The position numbers were made by a program, and so were the translations under genes. A stretch of 7,862 bases of DNA, taken from an uncultured Ruminococcus sp. (GTDB taxonomy: Bacteria > Bacillota > Clostridia > Oscillospirales > Ruminococcaceae). Position 1 is the first letter of the stretch. Each line of letters opens with the position of its first letter. This document shows, one piece after another, positions 1 through 5,510 of the stretch. Under the pieces are notes generated by a model. It searched no databases. It was not told the DNA's origin and saw only the letters and a list, made by a program, of their open reading frames with translations. The stretch spans positions 1-7,862 of the forward strand of contig UQQA01000120.1 of the NCBI GenBank assembly GCA_900543105.1, given 5' to 3'.

Positions 1-165
1 CCGTTGCCGGAGGCGTATCGAGATCATGCTCTCACTAATTCCAGAAATTATAAGGACATGAGAGAATGTCACATCGAGCCGGACTGGCTGTTGGTCTATA
101 AAGTTGTTCGGCAGACTTTGATTTTGAAATTGATAAGGACGGGATCTCATAGCGATTTGTTTTGA
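1..165 (+). CDS. yafQ: YafQ-family toxin of a type II toxin-antitoxin system, 3' part only
   Basis: The 54 C-terminal residues are in the window, reading from the first base to a TGA; the start and any DinJ-type antitoxin gene, normally just upstream, lie outside it. YafQ is a RelE-fold, ribosome-dependent mRNA interferase. The fragment has the family's conserved blocks: LPEAYRDHAL, then RECHIEPDWLLVYK, then LIRTGSHSDLF at the end. The four residues expected at the E. coli YafQ active site are all present: His in DHAL, His and Asp in CHIEPDW, and the His of GSH near the C-terminus, so the visible part looks intact. The next gene starts 33 bases downstream on the same strand, which would allow co-transcription. 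Toxin modules of this kind are typical of plasmids and integrative elements. The family call is confident; activity cannot be judged without the N-terminus. Confidence 0.88.
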   Translation, partial: PLPEAYRDHALTNSRNYKDMRECHIEPDWLLVYKVVRQTLILKLIRTGSHSDLF

Positions 166-198
166 GATTAACTCCGGATGAAAGAGTGGTGATGATAT

Positions 199-681
199 TT
201 GGCGGGTGTAATAACGGAAATTGCAATAGAATGTGGCGTGTCGGAACAGGCAGTTCGTGCATGGTGTAGGCGAAACCATGTTGCGAAAGATGCGAAAGGA
301 AGTTTCGCAATCAGCGAAAGTCAAAAAACCGCCATATATCAGCATTATTTAGGTGTTGAACGAAAGCAAGTTTCGCAACAGGCGAAAGCAAGTTGCGAAA
401 CTTGCGAAACCACTTTGATCGCTATGCTGCAGGGAGAATTAGACCGGAAAAGCGAGCAACTTGCTGTAAAGGACAAGCAGATCGAGGAACTGAACGCAAG
501 GTTGGCGGAGGTCAGCTCGGCGTTGGTGACGGCACAGCAGACTGCGGCAGCGGCCCAGGCGCTCCATGCTGGGACGATGCATCAGCAGCTTCTTTCCGGC
601 AAGGCCGGAGCCGATCAGCCGGAGCGTGAGACAGAACCGGTTCAAAAGCGTAGCTGGTTTAGTAGGTTCTTTGGGGACTAA
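199..681 (+). CDS. DUF536 / pSK1 Par-like protein: N-terminal HTH, coiled coil, basic-aromatic C-terminus
   Basis: This is a 160-residue protein read from a TTG. An in-frame TGA lies two codons upstream, and AGTGGTGAT at about 185-193 pairs with 16S rRNA, so TTG 199 is the likely start. Residues 1-50 look like a helix-turn-helix (VITEIAIECGVSEQAVRAWCRRN) followed by a short segment (SFAISESQKTAI) as seen in single-protein partition and plasmid-maintenance factors. Residues about 75-120 are a heptad-rich coiled coil (LDRKSEQLAVKDKQIEELNARL). The tail QALHAGTMHQQLL and the final WFSRFFGD resemble DUF536 proteins, a family that includes the staphylococcal pSK1 Par protein, which promotes segregational stability without an ATPase. 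I infer DNA binding plus oligomerisation; a maintenance role is family inference. The linker DNA contains an unusual repeat array. The second half is visibly more GC-rich than the first. A 7-bp inverted repeat (657-663 and 677-683) spans the stop codon but has no T-tract. Confidence 0.7.
   Translation: MAGVITEIAIECGVSEQAVRAWCRRNHVAKDAKGSFAISESQKTAIYQHYLGVERKQVSQQAKASCETCETTLIAMLQGELDRKSEQLAVKDKQIEELNARLAEVSSALVTAQQTAAAAQALHAGTMHQQLLSGKAGADQPERETEPVQKRSWFSRFFGD
270..409 (+). repeat. Array of nine GCGAAA/TTTCGC hexamers inside the DUF536-like gene
   Basis: GCGAAA occurs at 270, 283, 292, 314, 382, 395 and 404, and its reverse complement TTTCGC at 303 and 371. The module GCGAAA-N7-GCGAAA-N3-GCGAAA occurs twice, at 270-297 and 382-409. 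The palindromic unit TTTCGC-N5-GCGAAA also occurs twice, at 303-319 and 371-387. Start-to-start steps are 13, 9, 11 and 11 and then 11, 13 and 9, roughly one helical turn each. The hexamer falls in all three codon phases (Ala-Lys; a Cys-Glu-Thr or Ser-Glu-Ser phase; an Arg-Arg-Asn or Val-Ser-Gln phase) and in both orientations, so the protein sequence does not explain it. It resembles an iteron, operator or centromere array. Confidence 0.8.
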
Positions 682-766
682 ACAGAACGACAAATCGGAA
701 TTTGAAAACCATAAAATTATGAGTGATTATTGCTCTCCATAGGTTATCAATAAAATCCTCCAAAAG

Positions 767-787
767 CCTTGAAAATAAAGGATTTAT
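767..787 (+). other. Candidate attL core
   Basis: This 21-bp sequence matches 7684-7704 at 19 positions. Its centre is CCTT-GAAAATA-AAGG, a 7-bp spacer flanked by short inverted arms. That is the layout expected of a tyrosine-recombinase core, where a spacer of about 6-8 bp must be identical in both sites. GAAAATA is identical in the two copies, and the mismatches fall outside it. It lies 85 bp after the stop of the DUF536-like gene, so the target appears intergenic. Confidence 0.58.
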
Positions 788-851
788 CGCAATGTGTTCG
801 CCTTATCCCTTTATATGATTTCACACAAGTTTACTCTTTCCCTGACTGCTT

Positions 852-875
852 ATAAGGGCAAAATTAAGGGCAAGA
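852..875 (+). repeat. Left-end arm-type direct repeats (putative Int arm sites)
   Basis: Two direct repeats lie back to back: ATAAGGGCAAAA (852-863) and TTAAGGGCAAGA (864-875). The first is identical to 7628-7639 near the right end, where a second AAGGG also follows after 12 bp. A reverse-oriented partner TTTCCCT lies at 837-843, matching the arrangement at 7610-7616. Tn916-class integrases carry an N-terminal arm-binding domain that contacts direct repeats just inside both ends. The position between the core and the first gene fits that role. Confidence 0.55.
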
Positions 876-902
876 AAATCTCATAACAAGATATAACAAA
901 GT

Positions 903-929
903 GTGGCAATCGGAGAACTGTGACATATG
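903..929 (+). repeat. Left copy of a long-distance inverted repeat
   Basis: GTGGCAATCGG (903-913) and CTGTGACATATG (918-929), four bases apart, occur in reverse complement at 6260-6284, where the two blocks are two bases apart. That gives 23 identical bases in two blocks. This copy lies between the left arm repeats and the tnpV ribosome binding site; the other precedes int. The function is unknown. A binding site for Xis or the regulator, or a remnant of a shared int-proximal module, are both possible. Confidence 0.75.
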
Positions 930-959
930 TGCGAATATATTATAACGGAGGATTTTTTA

Positions 960-1340
960 ATGGACAAGTATATTTATGATGAAAGCAATGGTCTTTGGTA
1001 TGAATTGCAGGGGGATTATTATATTCCTTGCCTTATTTTACCAACCGAAAAAGAACACAAGCCTATCGGCTTATGGGGGCAGCGACACAAACGCTATTTA
1101 CAGGAACATAAACGGGCAGTTTACATCACGCTTCTCACAAGCGGAAAATTGAACTGTTACCTTACTGATATTGACGAACAGGCAACGGAAATGATATTTC
1201 GATTGGTCGAGCAAATGGCTGACAAGGAGGGCGTGACCGAACAACTTAAAGTAGAAAAACCGATGTTGTGGGTTGGTCGAATGAATGAGATACAGGCAAG
1301 AGCACGAGAAATTGTATATGCCGATATTATCTATAAGTAA
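960..1340 (+). CDS. tnpV: TnpV-family transposon-encoded protein
   Basis: This is a 126-residue protein of the TnpV family, first described on the clostridial transposon Tn4451 and common on Firmicutes mobile elements; its biochemical role is not established. The family blocks are visible in order: GLWYELQGDYYIPCL (11-25), PIGLWGQRHKRYLQEH (35-50), LLTSGKLNCYL (58-68), LKVEKPMLWVGRMN (96-109) and AREIVYADIIY (115-125). The ATG at 960 is chosen because GGAGG at 947-951 is 8 bases upstream. A longer reading from the ATG at 927 would put 11 unrelated residues in front, and that ATG lies inside the inverted repeat. It is the first gene inside the left end and stands alone: a hairpin follows it and the next operon has its own promoter. 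It looks full length. Confidence 0.9.
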   Translation: MDKYIYDESNGLWYELQGDYYIPCLILPTEKEHKPIGLWGQRHKRYLQEHKRAVYITLLTSGKLNCYLTDIDEQATEMIFRLVEQMADKEGVTEQLKVEKPMLWVGRMNEIQARAREIVYADIIYK

Positions 1341-1364
1341 AAAATGTAATATATAGAATATTAA

Positions 1365-1405
1365 AATTGTGGCAGTCAAAAATTAAAACTTTGCCTGCCA
1401 CAATT
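1365..1405 (+). terminator. Hairpin after tnpV
   Basis: An 11-bp perfect stem (1365-1375 with 1395-1405, GTGGCAG/CTGCCAC at its heart) is extended inward by one mismatch and 4 bp more (CAAA/TTTG), leaving a loop of 9 bases. It begins 24 bases after the tnpV stop. No T-tract follows on either strand, so it is only a moderate intrinsic-terminator candidate; it may insulate tnpV from the ABC operon. Confidence 0.45.
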
Positions 1406-1430
1406 ATGATTCGATGTGTTCTCTTTCATA

Positions 1431-1459
1431 ATGACTTTGGTAATTCATTATGCTATAAT
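1431..1459 (+). promoter_or_regulatory. Sigma-A-type promoter for the ABC transporter operon
   Basis: ATGACT at 1431-1436 (four of six matches to TTGACA) and an extended TGC-TATAAT with the -10 at 1454-1459 are separated by 17 bp. Transcription would start near 1466, leaving an untranslated leader of about 110 bases before the ATG at 1578. The leader contains only a weak inverted repeat (AGAACA/TGTTCT near 1509-1540) and no riboswitch or leader peptide that I recognise. Confidence 0.65.
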
Positions 1460-1577
1460 AAATTTAATTTACGGTATCGCATTGCATCTACTAATTTGGA
1501 GTTCGATTAGAACAGGAAAAGATTATATTGATTGTTCTCTATGCGAGATAAAAACCGATTATACAGGAGGAAATTGA

Positions 1578-2492
1578 ATGAGCAATATTATTCAAATCAA
1601 TAATCTTAATAAAAGTTTTGGAAGTGTAAACGCTGTTCAGAATTTGAGTTTTCGTGTAAAAAAAGGAGAGTTGTTTGCCTTTCTTGGTATCAATGGGGCA
1701 GGAAAATCAACTACAATCAATATTATGTGTGGACAACTATCGAAAGACAGTGGAAGCGTTTTTATTGATAAACACGATTTAGATAAGGATATGGACTATA
1801 TTAAGCGTGAGCTGGGTGTAGTTTTTCAATCATCTGTCTTGGATTCTGCCCTTTCTGTTTATGATAATTTGGAAAGTCGTGCCGCTTTATATGGCATTAC
1901 TGGAATGGAGTTTAAGAAACGACTTGAGGAATTGGCGAAAATATTAGATTTTGAAAACTTATTGAAACGCACCGTTGGTAAATTATCAGGAGGACAACGC
2001 CGAAGAATTGATATTGCAAGGGCTTTGTTTCATAAGCCTAAAATCCTTATTCTTGATGAGCCGACAACAGGGCTTGATCCACAGACACGCCGACTTATTT
2101 GGAATGTTATATCAAGTTTTCGCAAAGATGAAAATATGACTGTATTTTTAACTACGCACTATATGGAAGAAGCTGCGGAAGCTGATTATGTTGTAATCAT
2201 TGATGATGGGAAAATATCCGCAGAGGGTACTCCTCTTGAATTAAAAAATATTTATACTGGGGATTACATCACAATTTATGATGTAGATGAAAAGGATATT
2301 AAAGCACTTGATGTGGAATATGAGCAAATCCGAAACGGTTATCGCCTTTCTGTACCGAATACAAAGGCTGCAACTGAATTGATTATTCGTAATCCGCAGT
2401 TGTTTAATGATTACGAAATAACAAAAGGAAAAATGGACGATGTTTTTCTTGCTGTTACGGGCAAAACATTGGTGGGAGGTGCAGAAAAATGA
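1578..2492 (+). CDS. ABC-2-type exporter, ATP-binding subunit (DrrA/NodI-like)
   Basis: This 304-residue cytosolic ATPase would power the membrane protein encoded next. All nucleotide-binding motifs are intact: Walker A GINGAGKST (37-45), Q-loop Gln84, signature LSGGQ (136-140), Walker B ILILDEP (156-162) with catalytic Glu161, D-loop GLD (165-167) and the switch His194 in TTHYMEEA. Residues from about 220 to 304 form the small C-terminal extension usual in drug- and peptide-export ATPases of this class, which are normally 300-330 residues. AGGAGG at 1565-1570, 7 bases before the ATG, fixes the start. The stop overlaps the permease start (ATGA), implying translational coupling. Base composition is visibly more AT-rich than in the mobilization genes, as expected of acquired cargo. 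The substrate is unknown; resistance to, or immunity against, an antimicrobial peptide or drug is the usual role of such orphan pairs. No two-component system or substrate gene is adjacent. Confidence 0.93.
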   Translation: MSNIIQINNLNKSFGSVNAVQNLSFRVKKGELFAFLGINGAGKSTTINIMCGQLSKDSGSVFIDKHDLDKDMDYIKRELGVVFQSSVLDSALSVYDNLESRAALYGITGMEFKKRLEELAKILDFENLLKRTVGKLSGGQRRRIDIARALFHKPKILILDEPTTGLDPQTRRLIWNVISSFRKDENMTVFLTTHYMEEAAEADYVVIIDDGKISAEGTPLELKNIYTGDYITIYDVDEKDIKALDVEYEQIRNGYRLSVPNTKAATELIIRNPQLFNDYEITKGKMDDVFLAVTGKTLVGGAEK

Positions 2493-3385
2493 GTATGGCT
2501 TTCATTCTTATCAAAAGAAATATCAAATTGTTTTTCAAAGATAAGGGAATGTTCTTTACCTCTTTGATAACGCCTGCTATATTGCTTGTACTTTATGTGA
2601 CTTTTCTTGGGAATGTGTATCGGGATAGTTTTACATCTAATTTACCTAATTCATTAAAACTATCAGAAAGCATAATAGAGGGACTGGTAGGCGGTCAACT
2701 TATCTCATCTATTCTTGCTGTTTCGTGTGTAACGGTTGCTTTTTGTTCTAATTTTTTAATGGTGCAAGATAAAGCAAATGGTACGATAAGAGATTTAAGA
2801 ATATCTCCTGTAAAGTCAGCTACACTTTCGTTGAGTTATTATGTTGCAACCTTGCTTTCAACACTTATTATTTGCTTTGCTGCAACGGGTATCTGTCTTA
2901 CTTATGTAGCTATTGTCGGTTGGTATATGTCGCTCGCAGATATATTCTTTTTGTTTCTTGATATTTTACTTCTTGTTTTGTTTGGAACAGCATTATCTTC
3001 GATTATTAATTTTTTCTTATCAACACAAGGACAAATTTCAGCGGTAGGCACAATCATCAGTGCGGGATATGGTTTCATTTGTGGTGCATATATGCCTATT
3101 TCTTCATTTGGAGAAGGGCTGCAAAAAATAATCTCATTTTTGCCGGGTACTTATGGTACATCACTTATCCGAAATCATACAATGCAAGGGGCGCTTGCCG
3201 AAATGCAAAATCAAGGTATTCCAACAGAGGTTATTGAAAAACTAAAAGATTCCCTTGATTGCAATCTTTATTTTTTCGGAAGTCAAGTAAATATCGGAAC
3301 GATGTATATGATACTTGGAATCACTATTTTGGTATTGATTGGAATTTATATTTTGTTAAACAAATCAAAAAAATATAACTGTTAA
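2489..3385 (+). CDS. ABC-2-type exporter, membrane permease subunit
   Basis: This 298-residue integral membrane protein is the partner of the preceding ATPase. Six hydrophobic segments are visible, at roughly residues 23-42, 66-90, 117-143, 151-176, 182-206 and 271-290. The basic N-terminus (LIKRNIKLFFKDKG) would be cytoplasmic, and a larger soluble loop lies between segments 5 and 6 (about 207-270). The FLPGTYGTSLIRNH region after segment 5 resembles the ABC2_membrane family, and the length suits one half of a homodimeric channel working with two ATPases. The start overlaps the ATPase stop, with GGGAGGT at 2474-2480 8 bases upstream, so the two should be made in fixed proportion. A strong terminator follows, so the operon has two genes. 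The transported substrate cannot be read from the sequence. Confidence 0.9.
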   Translation: MSMAFILIKRNIKLFFKDKGMFFTSLITPAILLVLYVTFLGNVYRDSFTSNLPNSLKLSESIIEGLVGGQLISSILAVSCVTVAFCSNFLMVQDKANGTIRDLRISPVKSATLSLSYYVATLLSTLIICFAATGICLTYVAIVGWYMSLADIFFLFLDILLLVLFGTALSSIINFFLSTQGQISAVGTIISAGYGFICGAYMPISSFGEGLQKIISFLPGTYGTSLIRNHTMQGALAEMQNQGIPTEVIEKLKDSLDCNLYFFGSQVNIGTMYMILGITILVLIGIYILLNKSKKYNC

Positions 3386-3412
3386 TTTTGTAGCTGCAAA
3401 TGATTATGTATG

Positions 3413-3447
3413 CCGCCGCTATGGGTAACTCCATAACGGCGGTTTTT
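3413..3447 (+). terminator. Rho-independent terminator of the ABC operon
   Basis: The stem is CCGCCG-C-TATGG (3413-3424) with CCATA-A-CGGCGG (3431-3442), with one C-A mismatch and a 6-base loop, followed by five T. It lies 27 bases past the permease stop. The relaxase gene ends 7 bases away on the other strand; read that way the stem has no T-tract, so it is a good terminator for the plus strand and a poor one for the minus strand. Confidence 0.85.
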
Positions 3448-3453
3448 CAATGT

Positions 3454-4890
3454 CTATCGGCTATCTCTGTCAATGGATTTTTTATGCTGTCTTTGCGGCG
3501 GTTTCTGCTTGTTGCGTTCCTGTATCTCACGCAGATGTTTTAACACGCTCTGCTTTTCGGGAGGTCTGTGCTGTTCTTTAGCGGCGGCTGTCGGTTTCCT
3601 GCTGACTTGATATTCCCACTCGGCAAGGTCACGGTTGTACTGTTCTACAACGCTTTCCATTTCTCGGAAAGTCCTCATAAAAACTTGTACATCGGGATAA
3701 CCGTCCGCTTTGAGTGTATCGGGGATTTTATCCAACCTGCCGGCAATCTCCGCTTCAGTTTCTTTGATTTTTACCTCCAACGCTTTTCGTTCTTTGCCTT
3801 TGAAAAGCCCCTTTGTTTCGGCAAGCTGCTGTTTCAACTGCGGCAAAACTTTATCCTGCAAGTTTTTAATTTCCCTTGCCTTATCCTGTACCTTTATCAT
3901 CAGATTTCGCATATGACGGAACTCTGCCATATCAATATCAAGTGTAGGCTTGGGTGGCATATCCTTTTCACGGATAAGGTTTTGCAGAAAATCTTTTGCT
4001 TTTGCCACAATCCCACGGAACAGATTAGGCAGCCAGCCTTTGCTTTTGATAGATTGGCTTGCTTTTTCGTGTATCTCGGTCTGCTTGACTTCTAAAATTT
4101 TTGCTTCGGAAATACCCGATATGAGTGCCATATCCGCTGTCCTGTTCCATTCCTGCCTTGCGGCGTTATCCGCTTCAATCTCTGCGGCTTTGGGATTGTT
4201 CTTACCGATTTTCTTCGTGGGAAGATAAACGCTGTTCTTATCAAAGACCTTTAACTGCTGTTCGGGATCGGAGATATGCCGATTGATAAGGTCGGTGTAA
4301 ATCTCCTTTACCTCCCGAAGAAAAGGCTCACTTTTGAATTTATCATCTTTCACGGTAAAAAGGTGGCTTTCATAAATTTCTCCCTTTTTTATGACGGTGC
4401 AGCCTTTTCGTATCTGCCCGTCCGCCCCTGTGATTTCTTTCTTGGTGCGTACCCTTTTGCCTGTTTCATCATAGAACACGCTGCGTGTGGCTCTCTTGAT
4501 GTCAGGCTCAGGAAGCAGTTTTCTTTCGCTGAAGATAAGATGGATATGATAATTGGTTTTGCGTTTATTGTGGTGGAGGGCTGACACGCACTCCACACCA
4601 TACCGTCTGCGGAACTCCTCTGTAAAATCTTCAAGGACCTCCTGCGGCTCGTATCTTGTATAAATTTCGGGCAAGGCGATAATCAATTCCCTTGCTTCAA
4701 TACATTTGCCCTCTGTTCCGCTTCGTTTAAATTCCTGCTGGTTTTCCCTTGCAAGGTTACTCCAAAATTCATTGTCGGCGGTGCGGTAGGTGGCATAGAG
4801 ATTTTCCTGTCTTGCGTGGCTCGTGATATAGGATATTCTTCCCTTGACATTGGATAGCTTTGACATCTGTATAAATGAGTGTCTTGCCAT
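3454..4890 (-). CDS. MobA/MobL-family relaxase (MOBQ-like)
   Basis: This 478-residue DNA relaxase would nick the element's oriT, stay bound to the 5' end and lead the strand into a recipient through a helper's secretion channel. The family signature is clear: the N-terminal MARHSFIQMSKLSNVKGRISYITSHARQENLY carries candidate catalytic tyrosines (Tyr21, Tyr32, Tyr35), and HHNKRKTNYHIHLIFSER (106-123) supplies the metal-binding histidines around His115 and His117. The relaxase domain covers about residues 15-230; residues about 325-400 are a charged coiled coil, and the C-terminus is basic. A longer reading could start at a TTG at 4929, but the ATG at 4890 gives the usual family start. Its ribosome site is GGGAG or GGAG on the minus strand between 4894 and 4905, with GGAG itself only 3 bases away. 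Transcription runs away from the oriT region, and xis lies upstream on the same strand, 247 bases away. Confidence 0.92.
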   Translation of the reverse strand: MARHSFIQMSKLSNVKGRISYITSHARQENLYATYRTADNEFWSNLARENQQEFKRSGTEGKCIEARELIIALPEIYTRYEPQEVLEDFTEEFRRRYGVECVSALHHNKRKTNYHIHLIFSERKLLPEPDIKRATRSVFYDETGKRVRTKKEITGADGQIRKGCTVIKKGEIYESHLFTVKDDKFKSEPFLREVKEIYTDLINRHISDPEQQLKVFDKNSVYLPTKKIGKNNPKAAEIEADNAARQEWNRTADMALISGISEAKILEVKQTEIHEKASQSIKSKGWLPNLFRGIVAKAKDFLQNLIREKDMPPKPTLDIDMAEFRHMRNLMIKVQDKAREIKNLQDKVLPQLKQQLAETKGLFKGKERKALEVKIKETEAEIAGRLDKIPDTLKADGYPDVQVFMRTFREMESVVEQYNRDLAEWEYQVSRKPTAAAKEQHRPPEKQSVLKHLREIQERNKQKPPQRQHKKSIDRDSR

Positions 4891-4925
4891 ATACTCCTTT
4901 CTCCCGTGACGGGCATACTCTTTTT

Positions 4926-5003
4926 GCAACCGAGAAATCGGTTGCCGCTGTTTCGGCAGCGTAAGCAGACGGACAGCGAAGAAAACAGCGGGCTGTTTTC
5001 TTC
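4926..5003. repeat. Cluster of three hairpins upstream of the relaxase gene
   Basis: Three perfect inverted repeats stand in a row. The first is GCAACCGA (4926-4933) with TCGGTTGC (4938-4945) around a GAAA tetraloop. The second is CGCTG (4946-4950) with CAGCG (4957-4961). The third is a 12-bp stem, 4978-4989 with 4992-5003, separated by only two bases, with cores GAAAACAGC and GCTGTTTTC. None has a T-tract, so they are not ordinary terminators. They lie between oriT and the relaxase start and may be binding sites for relaxase or accessory protein, or secondary structure in the relaxase mRNA leader. Confidence 0.7.
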
Positions 5004-5052
5004 TGTATCATAGCAGCGGTGCATTGTCCGAAGCTGTGATACAGTGCCCCCT
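5003..5052 (+). other. Candidate oriT with MOBQ-type nic region
   Basis: An inverted repeat, CTGTATCA (5003-5010) with TGATACAG (5037-5044), is extended by CAGC (5014-5017) with GCTG (5033-5036) across a 3-base bulge. It is followed directly by AGTGCCCCCT (5043-5052). RSF1010/R1162, the type MOBQ system, has the same layout: an inverted repeat directly upstream of TAAGTGCGCCCT, with the nick before the final CCCT. By analogy the nick here would be near 5048/5049 on the plus strand. Transfer from there would send xis and int in first and the relaxase gene last, the usual polarity. This is inferred from layout and motif similarity. Confidence 0.6.
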
Positions 5053-5058
5053 GCAAGG

Positions 5059-5109
5059 GCGAAATACCCAGAGTACAAATCGAAGATTTGTGCGAGGGGT
5101 GTATTTCGC
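5059..5109. repeat. Nested inverted repeat between oriT and xis
   Basis: The outer arms GCGAAATAC (5059-5067) and GTATTTCGC (5101-5109) are perfect, and continue as CC or CCC against GGG across a one-base bulge. An inner hairpin ACAAATC-GAA-GATTTGT (5075-5091) sits inside. It begins 6 bases past the GTGCCCCCT motif and ends 28 bases before the xis stop. It may be part of oriT, for example a site for an accessory protein, or a structure at the 3' end of the xis transcript. Confidence 0.65.
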
Positions 5110-5137
5110 TCTCAAACGCCGAGGGCTTGGAAAATGG

Positions 5138-5353
5138 TTATTCTACTTTGCGGACATCGTTTTCATTGAGCAGGTTTCTTCCCTGATTGACGCTCATAAA
5201 TCGCTCTAAAGTATCCCTGCGGATAATCGCTTTTCTTCCGACTTTGAGGACGGGAAGTTTGCCCCAGTCTACCAACTTACGCATTGTATTTCTTCCGATA
5301 CCCGTACATTCTGCTGCTTCTTCTATGGTTAAACCCATTTTGATGTTGCTCAT
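5138..5353 (-). CDS. xis: Excisionase, Tn916 Xis-like small winged-HTH protein
   Basis: This 71-residue protein is typical of Tn916-type excisionases (about 65-75 residues), which bend DNA at the element's ends and steer the integrase towards excision. It has the MerR-like winged-helix layout: LTIEEAAECTGIGRNTMRKLVDWGKLPVLKVGRKAIIRRDTLERFM, with the recognition helix at about residues 18-29 and the wing around LKVGRKAIIRRD (36-47). The end, VNQGRNLLNENDVRKVE, is also of family type. The start is clear, with AAAGGAGG 8 bases before the ATG. It is transcribed from a consensus promoter at 5402-5430, is divergent from the regulator gene, and is upstream of and co-oriented with the relaxase, so excision and mobilization may be switched on together. 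In Tn916 xis lies directly before int; here it is separated from int and on the opposite strand. Confidence 0.9.
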   Translation of the reverse strand: MSNIKMGLTIEEAAECTGIGRNTMRKLVDWGKLPVLKVGRKAIIRRDTLERFMSVNQGRNLLNENDVRKVE

Positions 5354-5380
5354 TTTATCAACCTCCTTTCAAAATACGCA

Positions 5381-5489
5381 TTTTGCAACTATGTATCTGT
5401 AATTATACTTATTTTGATACCTCTTGTCAACTTGTTTTGCAACTTATTAAGAAATATTTTTACCTATTATTAAATTTATGGTTGCAAAA
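5381..5489. promoter_or_regulatory. Three operator-like TTTTGCAAC sites in the divergent control region
   Basis: TTTTGCAAC occurs at 5381-5389 and 5435-5443, and in reverse as GTTGCAAAA at 5481-5489. The first lies just downstream of the predicted xis transcription start, the second just upstream of the xis -35, and the third covers the -35 of the regulator promoter. This is where a repressor of both divergent promoters should bind; the divergent XRE-type protein is the natural candidate. A fourth identical 9-mer is at 4922-4930, at the first hairpin upstream of the relaxase. Confidence 0.65.
5402..5430 (-). promoter_or_regulatory. Consensus sigma-A promoter for xis
   Basis: On the minus strand TTGACA (5430-5425) and TATAAT (5407-5402) are separated by 17 bp, a perfect consensus match. 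The transcript would start near 5395, about 40 bases before the xis ATG. A promoter this strong on an excision gene implies tight repression in the integrated state, in keeping with the operator-like repeats on either side. Confidence 0.88.
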
Positions 5490-5510
5490 TAGGTTTTTCT
5501 ATGCTATACT
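5482..5510 (+). promoter_or_regulatory. Promoter of the XRE-family regulator
   Basis: TTGCAA (5482-5487) and TATACT (5505-5510) are separated by 17 bp, with a TGC extended -10. The transcript would start near 5517, only a few bases before AGGAGG at 5520-5525, leaving a very short leader. The -35 is embedded in a GTTGCAAAA repeat (5481-5489), as expected of autoregulation. Confidence 0.8.

Noticed and set aside
35..310. Minus-strand open frame of 91 codons
   Set aside because: It lies antisense to the well-supported YafQ C-terminus and to the start of the DUF536-like gene, and its translation resembles no family I know.
270..409. CRISPR array
   Set aside because: The repeat units are hexamers with 3-7 bp spacing in both orientations and lie within a coding frame, quite unlike CRISPR repeats and spacers, and no cas gene is present.
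3568..4584. Several plus-strand open frames opposite the relaxase gene
   Set aside because: They are shadows of the relaxase, whose reading frame has clear catalytic motifs; the hydrophobic look of these peptides follows from reading antisense to charged coiled-coil codons.
4683..5209. Open frames across the oriT region (minus 4683-5078 and 4769-5056, plus 5024-5209)
   Set aside because: They overlap the relaxase gene or the palindromes, lack proper ribosome sites and give low-complexity or cysteine-rich peptides with no family features.
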